Source: Herbidospora sakaeratensis
GTDB taxonomy: Bacteria > Actinomycetota > Actinomycetes > Streptosporangiales > Streptosporangiaceae
Length of the DNA: 64,000 nt
Reading direction: 5' to 3'
Assembly (NCBI RefSeq): GCF_001570525.1
Contig: NZ_BBXC01000007.1
Coordinates: forward strand, 1-64,000
Position numbers and translations under genes: made by a program. Below, in pieces: positions 25,194-33,913 of this stretch; the first letter of the stretch is position 1; the number at the start of each line of letters is the position of its first letter. The notes below the pieces were generated by a model, which saw only the letters and a list, made by a program, of their open reading frames with translations, was not told the origin of the DNA and made no database searches.

Positions 25194-27437
25194 ATGGCGC
25201 GGGTCACGACTGCCGGTGGACTGGCGGTGTGCGGTGCACTCGGCGGGGTCCTGGCGGCGGCGCTGGTCGCGCCGATCGTCGCCGGGGCCGGGGTGGCGAG
25301 CAACACGGCGGCCGGCACCATCACCAAGCTCCCGCCGCCGCCCCGCGAAGACCCGCTGCCCGAGGTGACCCGGCTCGTCGACAAGGACGGCCGCCAGTTC
25401 GCCCAGTTCTACTCCCAGAACCGGCAGTCGGTCACCATCGACCAGGTCTCCAAGCCGATGCGCGAGGCCATCGTCGCGATCGAGGACGCCCGCTTCTACG
25501 AGCACGCGGGTCTCGACGTGCGGGGCACGATCCGGGCGCTGATCGCCAACACCCAGGCGGGCGGCATCCGGCAGGGCGGTTCGTCGCTGACCCAGCAGCT
25601 GGTGAAGAACATCCTGGTCAACCGGGCTGAGTCGGACAAGGAGCGGGACAACGCCCAGGTCCGCAGCATCCGCCGCAAGTTCACCGAGATGCGCTACGCG
25701 CTGGCGCTGGAGGAGAAGTACTCCAAGGACCAGATCCTGGAGCGCTACCTGAACATCGCCTACTTCGGCGCGGGCGCCTTCGGCGTGCAGGCGGCGGCCC
25801 GCCGGTTCTTCGGCGTGTCGGCGAAGGACCTCACCCTCGGCCAGGCGGCGGCGCTCGCGGGGGCGGTCCGGACGCCGTACTCGACCGACCCGGCGCGCGG
25901 CGAGGAGCAGCGCGAGAAGCTGCAGCAGCGCCGCGACCTGGTGCTCGACCGCATGGCCGAACTCGGCGAGATCACCCCCGTCGAGGCGGCGGCCGCGAAG
26001 TCGCAGGCGCTCGGCCTCAACATGCGGTCGGAGCCCGGCGGCTGCGCCGAATCGGCCTATCCCTTCTTCTGCGTGTACGTCCAGCACGAGATCCTCGCCA
26101 ACCCCGCGTTCGGCCACTCCCGCGCCGACCGCGAACGCCGCCTCCAACGGGGCGGCCTCACCCTGAAGACCACCCTCGACGCGACCGCCCAGGCGGCGGC
26201 CGACAAGGCCATCCAGGCGCGCGTCGCGGCCGAGGACACCGAGGTGGCGGCCGAGGCGATGGTCGAGCCCGGCACCGGCCGCATCAGGGCGCTGGCGGCC
26301 AGCAAACGTTACGGCAGCAACCCCGGCGGCAAGGTCACCGGCCCCAACACGACCTTCAACCTGCCCGCCGACACCGCCCACGGGGGCGGCATGGGCTTCC
26401 AGGCGGGCTCCACGTTCAAGATCTTCACGCTGGCCACCGCGCTGGCCAAGGGGTGGAAGTTCGGCCAGGGGTTCGACACGCCCGGTGTGTTCGTCCCGTC
26501 GGAGGGCTTCACCGACTGCGCCGGCAAACCCGTCAACGACCCGAACGCCAAGATCTACAACGCGTCGGGCGAGGGCAAGGGCGGCCCCTACAGCCTGGAG
26601 CTGGGGACGTGGAAGTCGTCCAACATCTTCTTCATGATGCTGGAGCGCGAGGTCGGCCTCTGCGACGTCATCCGCACGGCGAAGGCGCTCGGCATCCAGC
26701 GCGCCGACGGCGGGAAGTTGTCGGAGGTGCCGACCTTCACCCTGGGCGTCAACGAGATGGACCCCCTGACGGTCGCCGCCGCCGTGGCGACGTTCGGCGC
26801 ACGCGGCAAGTACTGCAAGCCGGTGGCCATCACCGAGATCGTCGAACGCGACGGCCGCCGCGTGGAGATCCCGCCGAGCTGCTCCGCCACCGTCGACCCG
26901 GCGGTCGCCGACGCGGTCAACGACGTGCTCTCGGGCGTCTTCACCCAGGGCACCATGAAGGGCCAGTCGATCGGCCGCCCGGCCGCCGGGAAGACGGGCA
27001 CCAACAACAACTACACGTCGGCCTGGTTCGCCGGTTACACCCCGAACCTGGCCGCCGCCGTGAGCGTGGGCGACATCCGGGGGTCGTACAAGTACCCCCT
27101 GAACGGGGTCCGCATCGGCGACCAGACCTACGGCTCGGTCCAGGGCGCCTCACTGCCCGGCCCGATCTGGGTCGACTCGATGCAGCAGGCTCTGAAGGAC
27201 ACCCCCGCCACCGACTTCACCGCCCCCGACATGGGCCGCTTCGGCGGCGGCTTCACCCCGGGCCTGCGCGAGGCGATGGCCGCCGAACGCGGCGACGTCG
27301 AGTACGAGTACTGGTACGAGGACGAGAACGGCAACCTCTACCCGGAGGAGGACGACTACTACCGGGGCGGCCCCCGCGACGACTACTACCGGGGCGACCC
27401 GCGCGCCGACGGCGAGCGCCGCCGCCGCCGCGACTGA
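25194..27437 (+). CDS. Bifunctional class A penicillin-binding protein
   Basis: A 747-residue peptidoglycan glycosyltransferase/transpeptidase. A membrane anchor fills about residues 5-35. The GT51 domain has EDARFYEHAGLDVRG and GGSSLTQQLVKN with the catalytic Glu residues. The transpeptidase domain carries the SxxK motif GSTFKIFT, the SxN motif KSSNIF and the KTG motif AGKTGTNNNYTSAWFAGYTP. The tail is unusual: Asp/Tyr/Arg-rich with two DDYYRG units, then poly-Arg. ATG 25194 is favoured by GGGGGGAAG at 25181-25189; ATG 25158, four bases after a TAGGTT hexamer, is a leaderless alternative that adds 12 residues. Follows dnaE by 69 bases. Confidence 0.94.
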   Translation: MARVTTAGGLAVCGALGGVLAAALVAPIVAGAGVASNTAAGTITKLPPPPREDPLPEVTRLVDKDGRQFAQFYSQNRQSVTIDQVSKPMREAIVAIEDARFYEHAGLDVRGTIRALIANTQAGGIRQGGSSLTQQLVKNILVNRAESDKERDNAQVRSIRRKFTEMRYALALEEKYSKDQILERYLNIAYFGAGAFGVQAAARRFFGVSAKDLTLGQAAALAGAVRTPYSTDPARGEEQREKLQQRRDLVLDRMAELGEITPVEAAAAKSQALGLNMRSEPGGCAESAYPFFCVYVQHEILANPAFGHSRADRERRLQRGGLTLKTTLDATAQAAADKAIQARVAAEDTEVAAEAMVEPGTGRIRALAASKRYGSNPGGKVTGPNTTFNLPADTAHGGGMGFQAGSTFKIFTLATALAKGWKFGQGFDTPGVFVPSEGFTDCAGKPVNDPNAKIYNASGEGKGGPYSLELGTWKSSNIFFMMLEREVGLCDVIRTAKALGIQRADGGKLSEVPTFTLGVNEMDPLTVAAAVATFGARGKYCKPVAITEIVERDGRRVEIPPSCSATVDPAVADAVNDVLSGVFTQGTMKGQSIGRPAAGKTGTNNNYTSAWFAGYTPNLAAAVSVGDIRGSYKYPLNGVRIGDQTYGSVQGASLPGPIWVDSMQQALKDTPATDFTAPDMGRFGGGFTPGLREAMAAERGDVEYEYWYEDENGNLYPEEDDYYRGGPRDDYYRGDPRADGERRRRRD

Positions 27438-27451
27438 TCGGGCGGATTCGC

Positions 27452-27457
27452 TAGCCT
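27452..27457 (+). promoter_or_regulatory. -10 hexamer for the lipoprotein gene
   Basis: TAGCCT lies exactly six bases before the ATG at 27464. This favours that ATG over the GTG at 27461 and suggests a leaderless mRNA. Confidence 0.55.
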
Positions 27458-27463
27458 TCGGTG

Positions 27464-27907
27464 ATGATCACCGGTCGTGGGGCGTTACCGGTCCTGCTGC
27501 TCGTTCCGCTGCTCGCGGGGTGCTTCGTCTGCGTGCCCGGCCGGTACGAGGTGCCGATCCCGCCCGCAGGGGCCCCTCCCGAGGAGGTCGTGGCGGCCTA
27601 CGTCGACGCGGCGCTGGGCAAGGACAGCGAGACGATCAGAGCCGTGATGGTGCCCGAGACGGACTTCCACCACGAGTTCAACGGCCCGTTCTCCCCGTTC
27701 CGGCACTGGGACGCCGCCGCGAACATCGACATCGGCGACTCCTACCTGGCCGATCACGACTGCCCGCCGGGACGGAAGTGCCGGCGGGTGAGGGTGTCGA
27801 TGGACCTCTGCGGGGACACCGGGCATCCCACGGGGGAGTTCGCCGAGCCCTTCATCGTGCACTGGGTGAAGGACCGGTGGCTCGTCTCCGGGTATGGATC
27901 CGGCTGA
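27464..27907 (+). CDS. Small secreted lipoprotein of unknown function
   Basis: A 147-residue protein with a lipoprotein signal peptide: short basic start, hydrophobic core LPVLLLVPLLAG and lipobox LLAGC with the lipidated Cys at about residue 20. The mature part (EEVVAAYVDAALGKDSETIRAVM) resembles the small NTF2-like or DUF4878-type extracellular folds seen in actinobacterial lipoproteins, but no family could be assigned. Three further Cys (CPPGRKC and DLC) could form disulfides. It lies alone between the penicillin-binding protein and a terminator shared with murA. Confidence 0.75.
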   Translation: MITGRGALPVLLLVPLLAGCFVCVPGRYEVPIPPAGAPPEEVVAAYVDAALGKDSETIRAVMVPETDFHHEFNGPFSPFRHWDAAANIDIGDSYLADHDCPPGRKCRRVRVSMDLCGDTGHPTGEFAEPFIVHWVKDRWLVSGYGSG

Positions 27908-27909
27908 CG

Positions 27910-27938
27910 CGGCCGTGACCCCGGAAGGGTCACGGCCG
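27910..27938. terminator. Hairpin between convergent lipoprotein and murA genes
   Basis: A perfect 11-bp stem (27910-27920 with 27928-27938) with a 7-base loop sits directly after the lipoprotein stop and before the murA stop. It lacks a T-tract. Because the stem is symmetric it could serve both strands. Confidence 0.75.
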
Positions 27939-27948
27939 TCGCGGTGGA

Positions 27949-29256
27949 CTAGACGTCGGCGCGGCGGATCTTCAGGCCGAGCGAGGTGAACTGGTCGAAC
28001 GGGCGGTGGTAGCCGCGTTCGATGTGGTTGACGCCGCGCAGGGTCGAGGTGCCCTCGGCCACCGCGGCCGCCAGCACCGCCGAGAAGCCCGCCCGGATGT
28101 CGGGGAGGGTCACGTCGGCGCCGCGGAGCTTGGAGACGCCGCGCACGACCGCCGAGTGCTTGGCGTTGGTGTCGTGGTAGCGGCAGGCCGGGCCGCCGAG
28201 GCACTGGGAGAAGACCTCGATCTCGCAGCCCATCTTCTGCAGCGCAGGGACGTACACCAGGCGGTTCTCGAAGACCGTCTCGTGGAGCACCGACATGCCC
28301 TCGGCGCGGGTGAACAGGACCATGAGCGGCGTCTGCCAGTCGGTCATGAACCCGGGGTGGGTGTCGGTCTGCACGGCGGCGGCGCGCAGGCCGTCGGGGG
28401 CCGAGGCGGTCAGCCAGTCGTCGGTGATGTCGAACCGGGCGCCCATGCGGGCCAGGGTCGTGATCGCGGTGACCAGGCGGTCCTGCGGGCAGCCGTGGAC
28501 GCGCACCTCGCCGCCGGTGACCAGGCCCGCGACGAGGTAGGAGAAGGCCTCGATGCGGTCGCCGGCCAGCCAGGTCGAGGCGCCGTGGAGCTTCTCGACG
28601 CCCTCGATGACGATGCGGCGGTCGGGGGACAACTCGATCATCGCGCCCATGCGCTGGAGGTAGAGCGCGAGCTCGACGACCTCGGGCTCCATGGCGGCGC
28701 CCTTGATGACCGTCTTGCCCTCGGCCAGGACGGCCGTCATCAGGATGGTCTCGGTCGCGCCGACGCTCGGGTAGGGGAGGGTGATGCGGGTGCCGTGGAG
28801 GCGCGACGCCTTGGCGGTGATGCCGCTCTCGTCCTCGATGATCTCGGCGCCCATCTGGCGCAGCGCCTCGAGGTGGAAGTTGACCGGGCGGCGGCCGATC
28901 GGGTCGCCGCCGACCATCGGCACGAACGCCTCGCCCGCGAGGTGGAGGAGCGGGCCGAGCATCAGGATGGGGATCCGGTTGAGCCCGGTGTACTTCTCCG
29001 GGACCCTCGGCTCGATGACGCTGCCGCGTTCGAGGGTGATCTCGCCGTCGCCGATCTCGACGTGGATGCCCAGGGCCTCCAGCATGGCGGCGGTCAGGTG
29101 GACCTCGCCGACCTCGGGGGCGTTGTGCAGGGTGCTGGGGCCGTCGCCGAGCATGGCCGCGACCATGTGCTTGGACACGGCGTTCTTGGACCCTCGGACC
29201 TCGACGTCCCCCCGCAGCGGACCGGAGGGTTCGATGAGCCACGCTTGTTCGTTCAC
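27949..29256 (-). CDS. murA: UDP-N-acetylglucosamine 1-carboxyvinyltransferase (MurA), Asp variant
   Basis: A 435-residue enzyme for the first committed step of peptidoglycan synthesis, transferring enolpyruvate from PEP to UDP-GlcNAc. The substrate-binding RGSKNAVSKHM (Lys-Asn pair) and the repeated inside-out alpha/beta barrel pattern are clear. The catalytic loop reads VGGDPIGRRPVNFH: the residue equivalent to E. coli Cys115 is Asp, as in mycobacterial MurA, which is intrinsically fosfomycin resistant. The start is GTG at 29256, about ten bases after a TAGCAT hexamer on the minus strand, so the leader is very short. The final HIERGYHRPFDQFTSLG is conserved. Confidence 0.93.
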   Translation of the reverse strand: MNEQAWLIEPSGPLRGDVEVRGSKNAVSKHMVAAMLGDGPSTLHNAPEVGEVHLTAAMLEALGIHVEIGDGEITLERGSVIEPRVPEKYTGLNRIPILMLGPLLHLAGEAFVPMVGGDPIGRRPVNFHLEALRQMGAEIIEDESGITAKASRLHGTRITLPYPSVGATETILMTAVLAEGKTVIKGAAMEPEVVELALYLQRMGAMIELSPDRRIVIEGVEKLHGASTWLAGDRIEAFSYLVAGLVTGGEVRVHGCPQDRLVTAITTLARMGARFDITDDWLTASAPDGLRAAAVQTDTHPGFMTDWQTPLMVLFTRAEGMSVLHETVFENRLVYVPALQKMGCEIEVFSQCLGGPACRYHDTNAKHSAVVRGVSKLRGADVTLPDIRAGFSAVLAAAVAEGTSTLRGVNHIERGYHRPFDQFTSLGLKIRRADV

Positions 29257-29309
29257 CCGCCAATGCTAACGGCGTGGCCCGCCTGGTCTAGGTAGGTACC
29301 ATCGGGACG

Positions 29310-29813
29310 GTGCGGCCTGTGAAGTACTTCGGTGGGACGGTCCTGCTCCTCACGGTGCTGGGGGTGCCCGCGGGATTCCTGTGGTCGTTCCTGGCGCCGC
29401 GCACCCGCTACGTCCTCTACGAGGGCGCCTGGCGGGTGGCCGATCCGAACACGCAGGCGCTGATCGCGGCCGACGGCTACTTCGCGCTGATCACGGCGAC
29501 CATCGGGCTGGTCGCGGGGCTGATCGCCTACCAGCGGGCGGGCGACAACGGGTTGCCGATCGTCCTGGGGCTCGGGGCCGGCGGGCTGGCCGGGTCGTTC
29601 GTCGCGTTCCTCATCGGTTCGTCGATGGGGGGCGAGGTGGTCAGGGCCGCGACGTCGGCGGGGGAGTTCGCGACCCGTGACCTGCTGGGGCTGACGGCCA
29701 GGGGCGTGCTGGTGTTCTGGGCGGTGCTCGCGGCCGGGGTGTTCTGGGCGCGCGAGTTCGCCGTCACCTACCGGGAACGGAAAACGATGGACGGACCGAT
29801 CCCGCCGTCGTAG
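29310..29813 (+). CDS. Small integral membrane protein, DUF2567-like
   Basis: A 167-residue protein with four predicted transmembrane helices (about residues 8-28, 52-75, 84-108 and 130-150). The loop YEGAWRVADPNTQALIAADGYFALIT resembles DUF2567-type actinobacterial membrane proteins. Function unknown. A TACCAT hexamer seven bases before the GTG at 29310 hints at a leaderless start; GTG 29319 is an alternative. It is divergent from murA and its last 50 bases overlap the convergent amidase gene. Confidence 0.65.
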   Translation: MRPVKYFGGTVLLLTVLGVPAGFLWSFLAPRTRYVLYEGAWRVADPNTQALIAADGYFALITATIGLVAGLIAYQRAGDNGLPIVLGLGAGGLAGSFVAFLIGSSMGGEVVRAATSAGEFATRDLLGLTARGVLVFWAVLAAGVFWAREFAVTYRERKTMDGPIPPS

Positions 29814-31167
29814 CCCGCTCGAAGGCGTGCCCGACCCGGAGCACGCCGAGGTCGTCCCAGGGGCGGCCGATGATCTGCACCCCGACGGGCAGCCCTGACG
29901 CGGTGAAGCCGCACGGCACGGACAGGGCCGGGACTCCGAGCACGCTGATCAGGTAGCAGGAGCGCATCCAGGCCAGGTAGTCGGGCATCTGGAGGCCGTC
30001 GACGGAACGTACATAAGGATCTTCGACCGGGAACGGCGGGACCTGGCTGACCGGCGCGATCAGGTAGTCCCAGGTGCCGAAGAAGCCGTTCACGCGGTGC
30101 CACAGGCGGGTGCGCAGCTTCTCGGCCCGCGCCAGGTCCTCGCCGCTCACCTCGCGGCCCTTCTCGACGTTCCAGCGCACGTTCTCGCCGACGCCGTCGA
30201 GGTCGCCGTAGGTGGCCAGGTACCACCAGGCCCGATAGGTACGGAACGCCTCGTCGGCCCCCGCGAGGTTGAGGTCGGCGTGCTCGACGGTCGCGCCCAG
30301 GCCCTCGAACACCGTCGCGGCCGTCGCGGTCACCGCGGCCGTCTCGGGGTCGACCGGCAGCCCGCCGAGCGAGGGGGAGAAGGCGATGCGCAACCGGCTG
30401 ACGTCGGTCTCCAGGGAGCCGCCGAAGACCGACGCGTCCTCTCGGATCGACAGCGGCGAACTCGGGTCGGGTCCGGCGATGGCGGTCAGGAACAGGGCCA
30501 GGTCCTGTACGGTCCGCGCCATCGGCCCCGACACGCCCAGGGTGAACCACGCGGCCGTCGTCGACTTCGAGGGCACCCGCCCGGGGGTCGGCCGCAGCCC
30601 CACGACGTTGCAGAACGACGCCGGGTTGCGCAACGAGCCGCCCATGTCGGAGCCGTCGGCCAGCGGGGTCAGGCCCGCCGCCAGCGCCGCCGCCGCGCCG
30701 CCGCTCGACCCGCCCGCCGACTTGGCCGGGTCGTAGGGGTTGCGGGTGGCCCCGAAGACCTCGTTGACGGTGTGGGAGCCGGTGCCGAACTCGGGCGTGT
30801 TGGTCTTCCCGATCATCACCCCGCCCGCGTCGCGCACCCTGCGGACGATGAGGTCGTCGACGGTCGGCACGTGGTCGGCGAACAGCGCCGATCCGTACGT
30901 GGTGCGCACGCCCCTGGTCGACACCAGGTCCTTGTGGGCGACCGGCAGCCCGTGCAGCGGCCCCTGCCACGCACCGGCGTCGAGCTCGCGGGCCCGGTCG
31001 AGGGCCCGTTCGGCGGTGACCGTCACGATGGCGTTGACCTGCGGGTTGACCGCCTCGATGCGGTCGAGATGAGCCTGGGCGACCTCGACCGCGCCGATCT
31101 CCCTGGCCCGCAGCAGGGCCGAGGTCTCCGACGCGGTGAGATAGTGCAGTTCCGTCACCGGCGTCAC
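29764..31167 (-). CDS. Amidase-signature family hydrolase
   Basis: A 467-residue amidase. The Ser-cis-Ser-Lys triad is visible: Lys 79 in VAHKD, the Gly/Ser-rich SAGGSSGGAAAALAAGL (about 150-166), and Ser 178 in DMGGSLRNPA. LPVGVQIIGRPWDD near the C terminus is also typical. The substrate cannot be predicted; it is a stand-alone amidase rather than GatA, because no gatB or gatC is nearby. The start is GTG at 31167, which directly abuts a GATAAT -10-like hexamer; a second in-frame GTG at 31158 would fit a leaderless transcript better. Its 3' end overlaps the DUF2567-like gene by 50 bases. Confidence 0.9.
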   Translation of the reverse strand: MTPVTELHYLTASETSALLRAREIGAVEVAQAHLDRIEAVNPQVNAIVTVTAERALDRARELDAGAWQGPLHGLPVAHKDLVSTRGVRTTYGSALFADHVPTVDDLIVRRVRDAGGVMIGKTNTPEFGTGSHTVNEVFGATRNPYDPAKSAGGSSGGAAAALAAGLTPLADGSDMGGSLRNPASFCNVVGLRPTPGRVPSKSTTAAWFTLGVSGPMARTVQDLALFLTAIAGPDPSSPLSIREDASVFGGSLETDVSRLRIAFSPSLGGLPVDPETAAVTATAATVFEGLGATVEHADLNLAGADEAFRTYRAWWYLATYGDLDGVGENVRWNVEKGREVSGEDLARAEKLRTRLWHRVNGFFGTWDYLIAPVSQVPPFPVEDPYVRSVDGLQMPDYLAWMRSCYLISVLGVPALSVPCGFTASGLPVGVQIIGRPWDDLGVLRVGHAFERATTAGSVRPSFSVPGR

Positions 31168-31276
31168 ATTATCCGAGCGGCCGGATCCGAGCGGCCGGGC
31201 GGCGGGCCCCCGCGCCGCCGCCGACCGTCGATTCGAAGGTACGCCCGGAGGTATGCCCGGTTCGTCCTCCGGGAAG

Positions 31277-31305
31277 GTGAACCTCGGCTACACCCTCGGT
31301 AGGGT
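31277..31305 (+). promoter_or_regulatory. Promoter of the SEC-C protein gene (leaderless)
   Basis: GTGAAC (31277-31282), a 17-base spacer and TAGGGT (31300-31305) lie exactly six bases before the GTG at 31312. An inverted repeat CCCGGAGG/CCTCCGGG (31244-31251 and 31266-31273) sits just upstream and could bind a regulator. Confidence 0.65.
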
Positions 31306-31311
31306 GCCCTG

Positions 31312-32175
31312 GTGCTTCCGGACCATCTCTTCGGCCCACTCGACCTCGACGCCGCGCTCGAGCGCGCCTACGACCGGGGTGAGGAGAAGGCCGCCTGGGA
31401 ACTGCTCGCCGACGCCCTCATGGACCCGCGGGCCCGCGGCGACCGGCGCATCCCGGCCTACGTCGTGGAGCTCATCGACGACTACACCGTCGACGGGTGG
31501 GAGCAGGACACCCTCGACCTCCTCCACGACCTGATCGGCGTGGAACCCGAGCTGACCGGCCCGCTCCGCACCCCGATGGCCGAGCTGCACGGCCAGCTCG
31601 GCGATTCGGCGACGGCCCTGCGGCTGCTGCGCACCCGGCGGGCCGAGCTCGACCGGCTGCCCGACGGCGAGCGCGACGAGGAGTTCTACCCGGCGGCCGC
31701 GATGATCGCCGGGCCGTTCGACCCGGAGTTCGCCGCCGGCCTCCTCGACGAGGGCCTGCGCCTCGCGCTCGACCTGGGCCGCCCGCCCGCGACGGTCCGC
31801 TACCTCGACCTGCTGCGCCGCCGCTTCGGCGGCCCCGGCCCGCTGTCCGACCGGGTCGAGGCGCAGGCCGCGGCCGAGCCGGCCGCGCCGAAGACGACCC
31901 AGCCGGTGATCGAGAAGAAGCCGACCGTGCGGCTGCCCTACGTGCCCGGAGACGACCTGCGGGCGCTGGAGGCGCGCTTCAGGCAGGCCGACCTGGAGAC
32001 CCGGGTCGCGGTCGTCCGCCTTCAGGAGGAGGCCCCCTCCTCGGAGGAGGAGCGCCTGGCCCTGGTCGCCCTGACCGATCCGGAGGGCGACGTCGCCTGG
32101 CCACCGGGGCGCAACGACGGGTGCTGGTGCGGCTCCGACCGCAAGTACAAGAAGTGCTGCGGCGCGCCCGTTTAG
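31312..32175 (+). CDS. SEC-C motif protein
   Basis: A 287-residue, largely helical protein (about residues 1-180, with a TPR-like pattern of helices) ending in a SEC-C zinc motif, CWCGSDRKYKKCCG, at residues 272-285. SEC-C motifs bind zinc and occur in SecA and in many uncharacterised proteins. An Ala/Pro/Lys-rich linker (about 180-210) separates the parts. The start is GTG at 31312 directly behind a promoter; no ribosome-binding site is seen. The stop overlaps that of the convergent regulator gene by four bases. Confidence 0.8.
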   Translation: MLPDHLFGPLDLDAALERAYDRGEEKAAWELLADALMDPRARGDRRIPAYVVELIDDYTVDGWEQDTLDLLHDLIGVEPELTGPLRTPMAELHGQLGDSATALRLLRTRRAELDRLPDGERDEEFYPAAAMIAGPFDPEFAAGLLDEGLRLALDLGRPPATVRYLDLLRRRFGGPGPLSDRVEAQAAAEPAAPKTTQPVIEKKPTVRLPYVPGDDLRALEARFRQADLETRVAVVRLQEEAPSSEEERLALVALTDPEGDVAWPPGRNDGCWCGSDRKYKKCCGAPV

Positions 32176-33014
32176 ACGGGGAACCGTTCGTGCCCGACGA
32201 CCGCGAGCAGCTTGAGCTTCTCGTCGCCCTCGCTGCGCGGGGGAGCGGTGAGCACCAGCAGCGTCTGTGACTGGTCTTCGGTGAACAGCACCTGGCAGTC
32301 GAGCTCGATCGGGCCCAGCTGCGGGTGGATGAGGACCTTGTGGTCCTCGAATCGGCGGGCCACCTCGTGGCGGTCCCAGATCTCGGCGAACTCGGGGCTG
32401 GCCTTCTGCAGGGCCCTGACCAGCTCGCCCGCGCGCGACTTGGGGCCCATCGTCCCGTACGCCGCCCGCAGGCTCGCCACCATGGCCCGGCTCTGGCGGG
32501 GCCGGTCGTCCTCGGGGTAGAGGCGGCGTTCGTGCTCGGGGTCGGTGAACCAGCGGTAGATCTCGCTGCGGGCCAGGCCCGTGTGGCCCGAGCGGTCGCC
32601 GAGCAGGGCCTGGGCCATCCGGTTGGCGACCAGGGTCTCGCCCAGGTTCGACAGGATCAGCGCGGGGGTGTCGTCGAGGCGGTCGAGGACCCGCAGCAGG
32701 GCCGGGGCCACGTGGGAGGAGCCGGTGAAGGTCTCGGGGGCGTTGCGGCCGGCCACGCGGAACAGGTAGGCGCGTTCCTCGCCGGTCAGCCGGAGCGCGC
32801 GGGCCAGGGTGGCGAGCATCTGCTCGCTCGGCTGCGGCCCGCGGCGCTGTTCGAGCCGCGTGTAGTAGTCGGTCGACATCAGCGCCAGCGCGGCCACCTC
32901 CTCACGGCGCAGGCCCGGGGCGCGCCGCCGGGCGCCTTCGGGCAGGCCAACGTCTTCGGGGCGCAGCGCCTCCCGGTGGCGGCGCAGGAAGTCGGCGAGT
33001 GCTGAGCGGTCCAC
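32172..33014 (-). CDS. XRE-family regulator with MmyB-like ligand domain
   Basis: A 280-residue transcription factor. An N-terminal helix-turn-helix (about residues 5-75; RRRAPGLRREEVAALALMSTDYYTRLEQRRG) is followed by an MmyB-like ligand-binding domain with a PAS-type fold (about 105-270; LILSNLGETLVANRMAQALLG, CQVLFTEDQSQTLLVLTAP). Such regulators usually control a neighbouring divergent oxidoreductase, here the SDR gene that begins 100 bases away. The GTG start at 33014 is preceded by TAGGTT with a six-base gap, so the mRNA may be leaderless. Confidence 0.9.
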   Translation of the reverse strand: MDRSALADFLRRHREALRPEDVGLPEGARRRAPGLRREEVAALALMSTDYYTRLEQRRGPQPSEQMLATLARALRLTGEERAYLFRVAGRNAPETFTGSSHVAPALLRVLDRLDDTPALILSNLGETLVANRMAQALLGDRSGHTGLARSEIYRWFTDPEHERRLYPEDDRPRQSRAMVASLRAAYGTMGPKSRAGELVRALQKASPEFAEIWDRHEVARRFEDHKVLIHPQLGPIELDCQVLFTEDQSQTLLVLTAPPRSEGDEKLKLLAVVGHERFPV

Positions 33015-33020
33015 GTGTCC

Positions 33021-33026
33021 AACCTA
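33021..33026 (-). promoter_or_regulatory. -10 hexamer of the MmyB-type regulator gene
   Basis: On the minus strand TAGGTT ends six bases before the GTG at 33014; no ribosome-binding site is present. Confidence 0.55.
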
Positions 33027-33114
33027 CGCACGGCCGGAACCGCCAACCAGGGACCGCCGATCCCCCGACAACCGCTCTCTGCACCTCCCCGGACGGACGG
33101 GGAAGGCTCGAAGC

Positions 33115-33870
33115 ATGGACATCACCGGAAACACGATCTTCATCCCGGGCGCCACCAGCGGCATCGGTCTCGCCCTGGCCAGGGCCCTGCGCGACAAGGG
33201 CAACACCGTCGTCGTCGGCGGACGCCGCACCGAGCTCCTCGGCGACCTGGAGGCCGAGGGGTTCGGCACGGTCCGCGTCGACACCGCAGACGCCGCCAGC
33301 ATCGAGCAGGCGTCCACGGACGTGCTGCGGCGTTATCCCGCCCTGAACGTGCTGGTCGCCATGGCCGGGATCATGCGGGCCGAGGACTGGACCCGGCCGG
33401 ACGACTTCCTGGCCACGGCCGAGACGGTCATCACGACCAACGTGCTGGGCCCGATCCGGCTGATCGCCGCGTTCATCGAGCACCTCCAGGCCCAGCCCGA
33501 CCCGACGATCGTCACCGTCTCCTCCGGCCTGGCGTTCATCCCGCTGAAGGTCACCCCGAGCTACAACGCCTCCAAGGCCGCGATCCACATGCTCAGCGAG
33601 TCGATCCGCCTCCAGTACTCCAAGGTCAGGGTGGTCGAGCTGGTGCCGCCCTCGGTGCAGACCGACCTGATGCCCGGCCAGAAGGAGAACGAGCGCGCCC
33701 TGCCGCTCGACGACTTCGTCGCCGAGGTCATGACCCTCCTGGAGACGCAGCCCGACGCCAAGGAGATCCTGGTCGAGCGGGTGAAATTCCTCCGCGAGGC
33801 CGTGCAGCGGGGCGACTACGACCACGTCGTGACTGTGCTCAACGCCACAGACCCGCACGCGAACAAATAA
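33115..33870 (+). CDS. Short-chain dehydrogenase/reductase (DltE-like)
   Basis: A 251-residue classical SDR. The cofactor motif is GATSGIG (residues 11-17), GGRR at the end of the second strand suggests NADP(H), and the catalytic residues are Ser in VTVSSGL, Tyr in YNASK and its Lys. MAGIM replaces the usual NNAG. The sequence resembles DltE-type SDRs. It is divergent from the MmyB-type regulator, which likely controls it. Substrate unknown. Confidence 0.9.
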   Translation: MDITGNTIFIPGATSGIGLALARALRDKGNTVVVGGRRTELLGDLEAEGFGTVRVDTADAASIEQASTDVLRRYPALNVLVAMAGIMRAEDWTRPDDFLATAETVITTNVLGPIRLIAAFIEHLQAQPDPTIVTVSSGLAFIPLKVTPSYNASKAAIHMLSESIRLQYSKVRVVELVPPSVQTDLMPGQKENERALPLDDFVAEVMTLLETQPDAKEILVERVKFLREAVQRGDYDHVVTVLNATDPHANK

Positions 33871-33913
33871 TTGAAGTTTCAGTCACCTGGAGAGTCAGTC
33901 TTCAGTACCCTCC

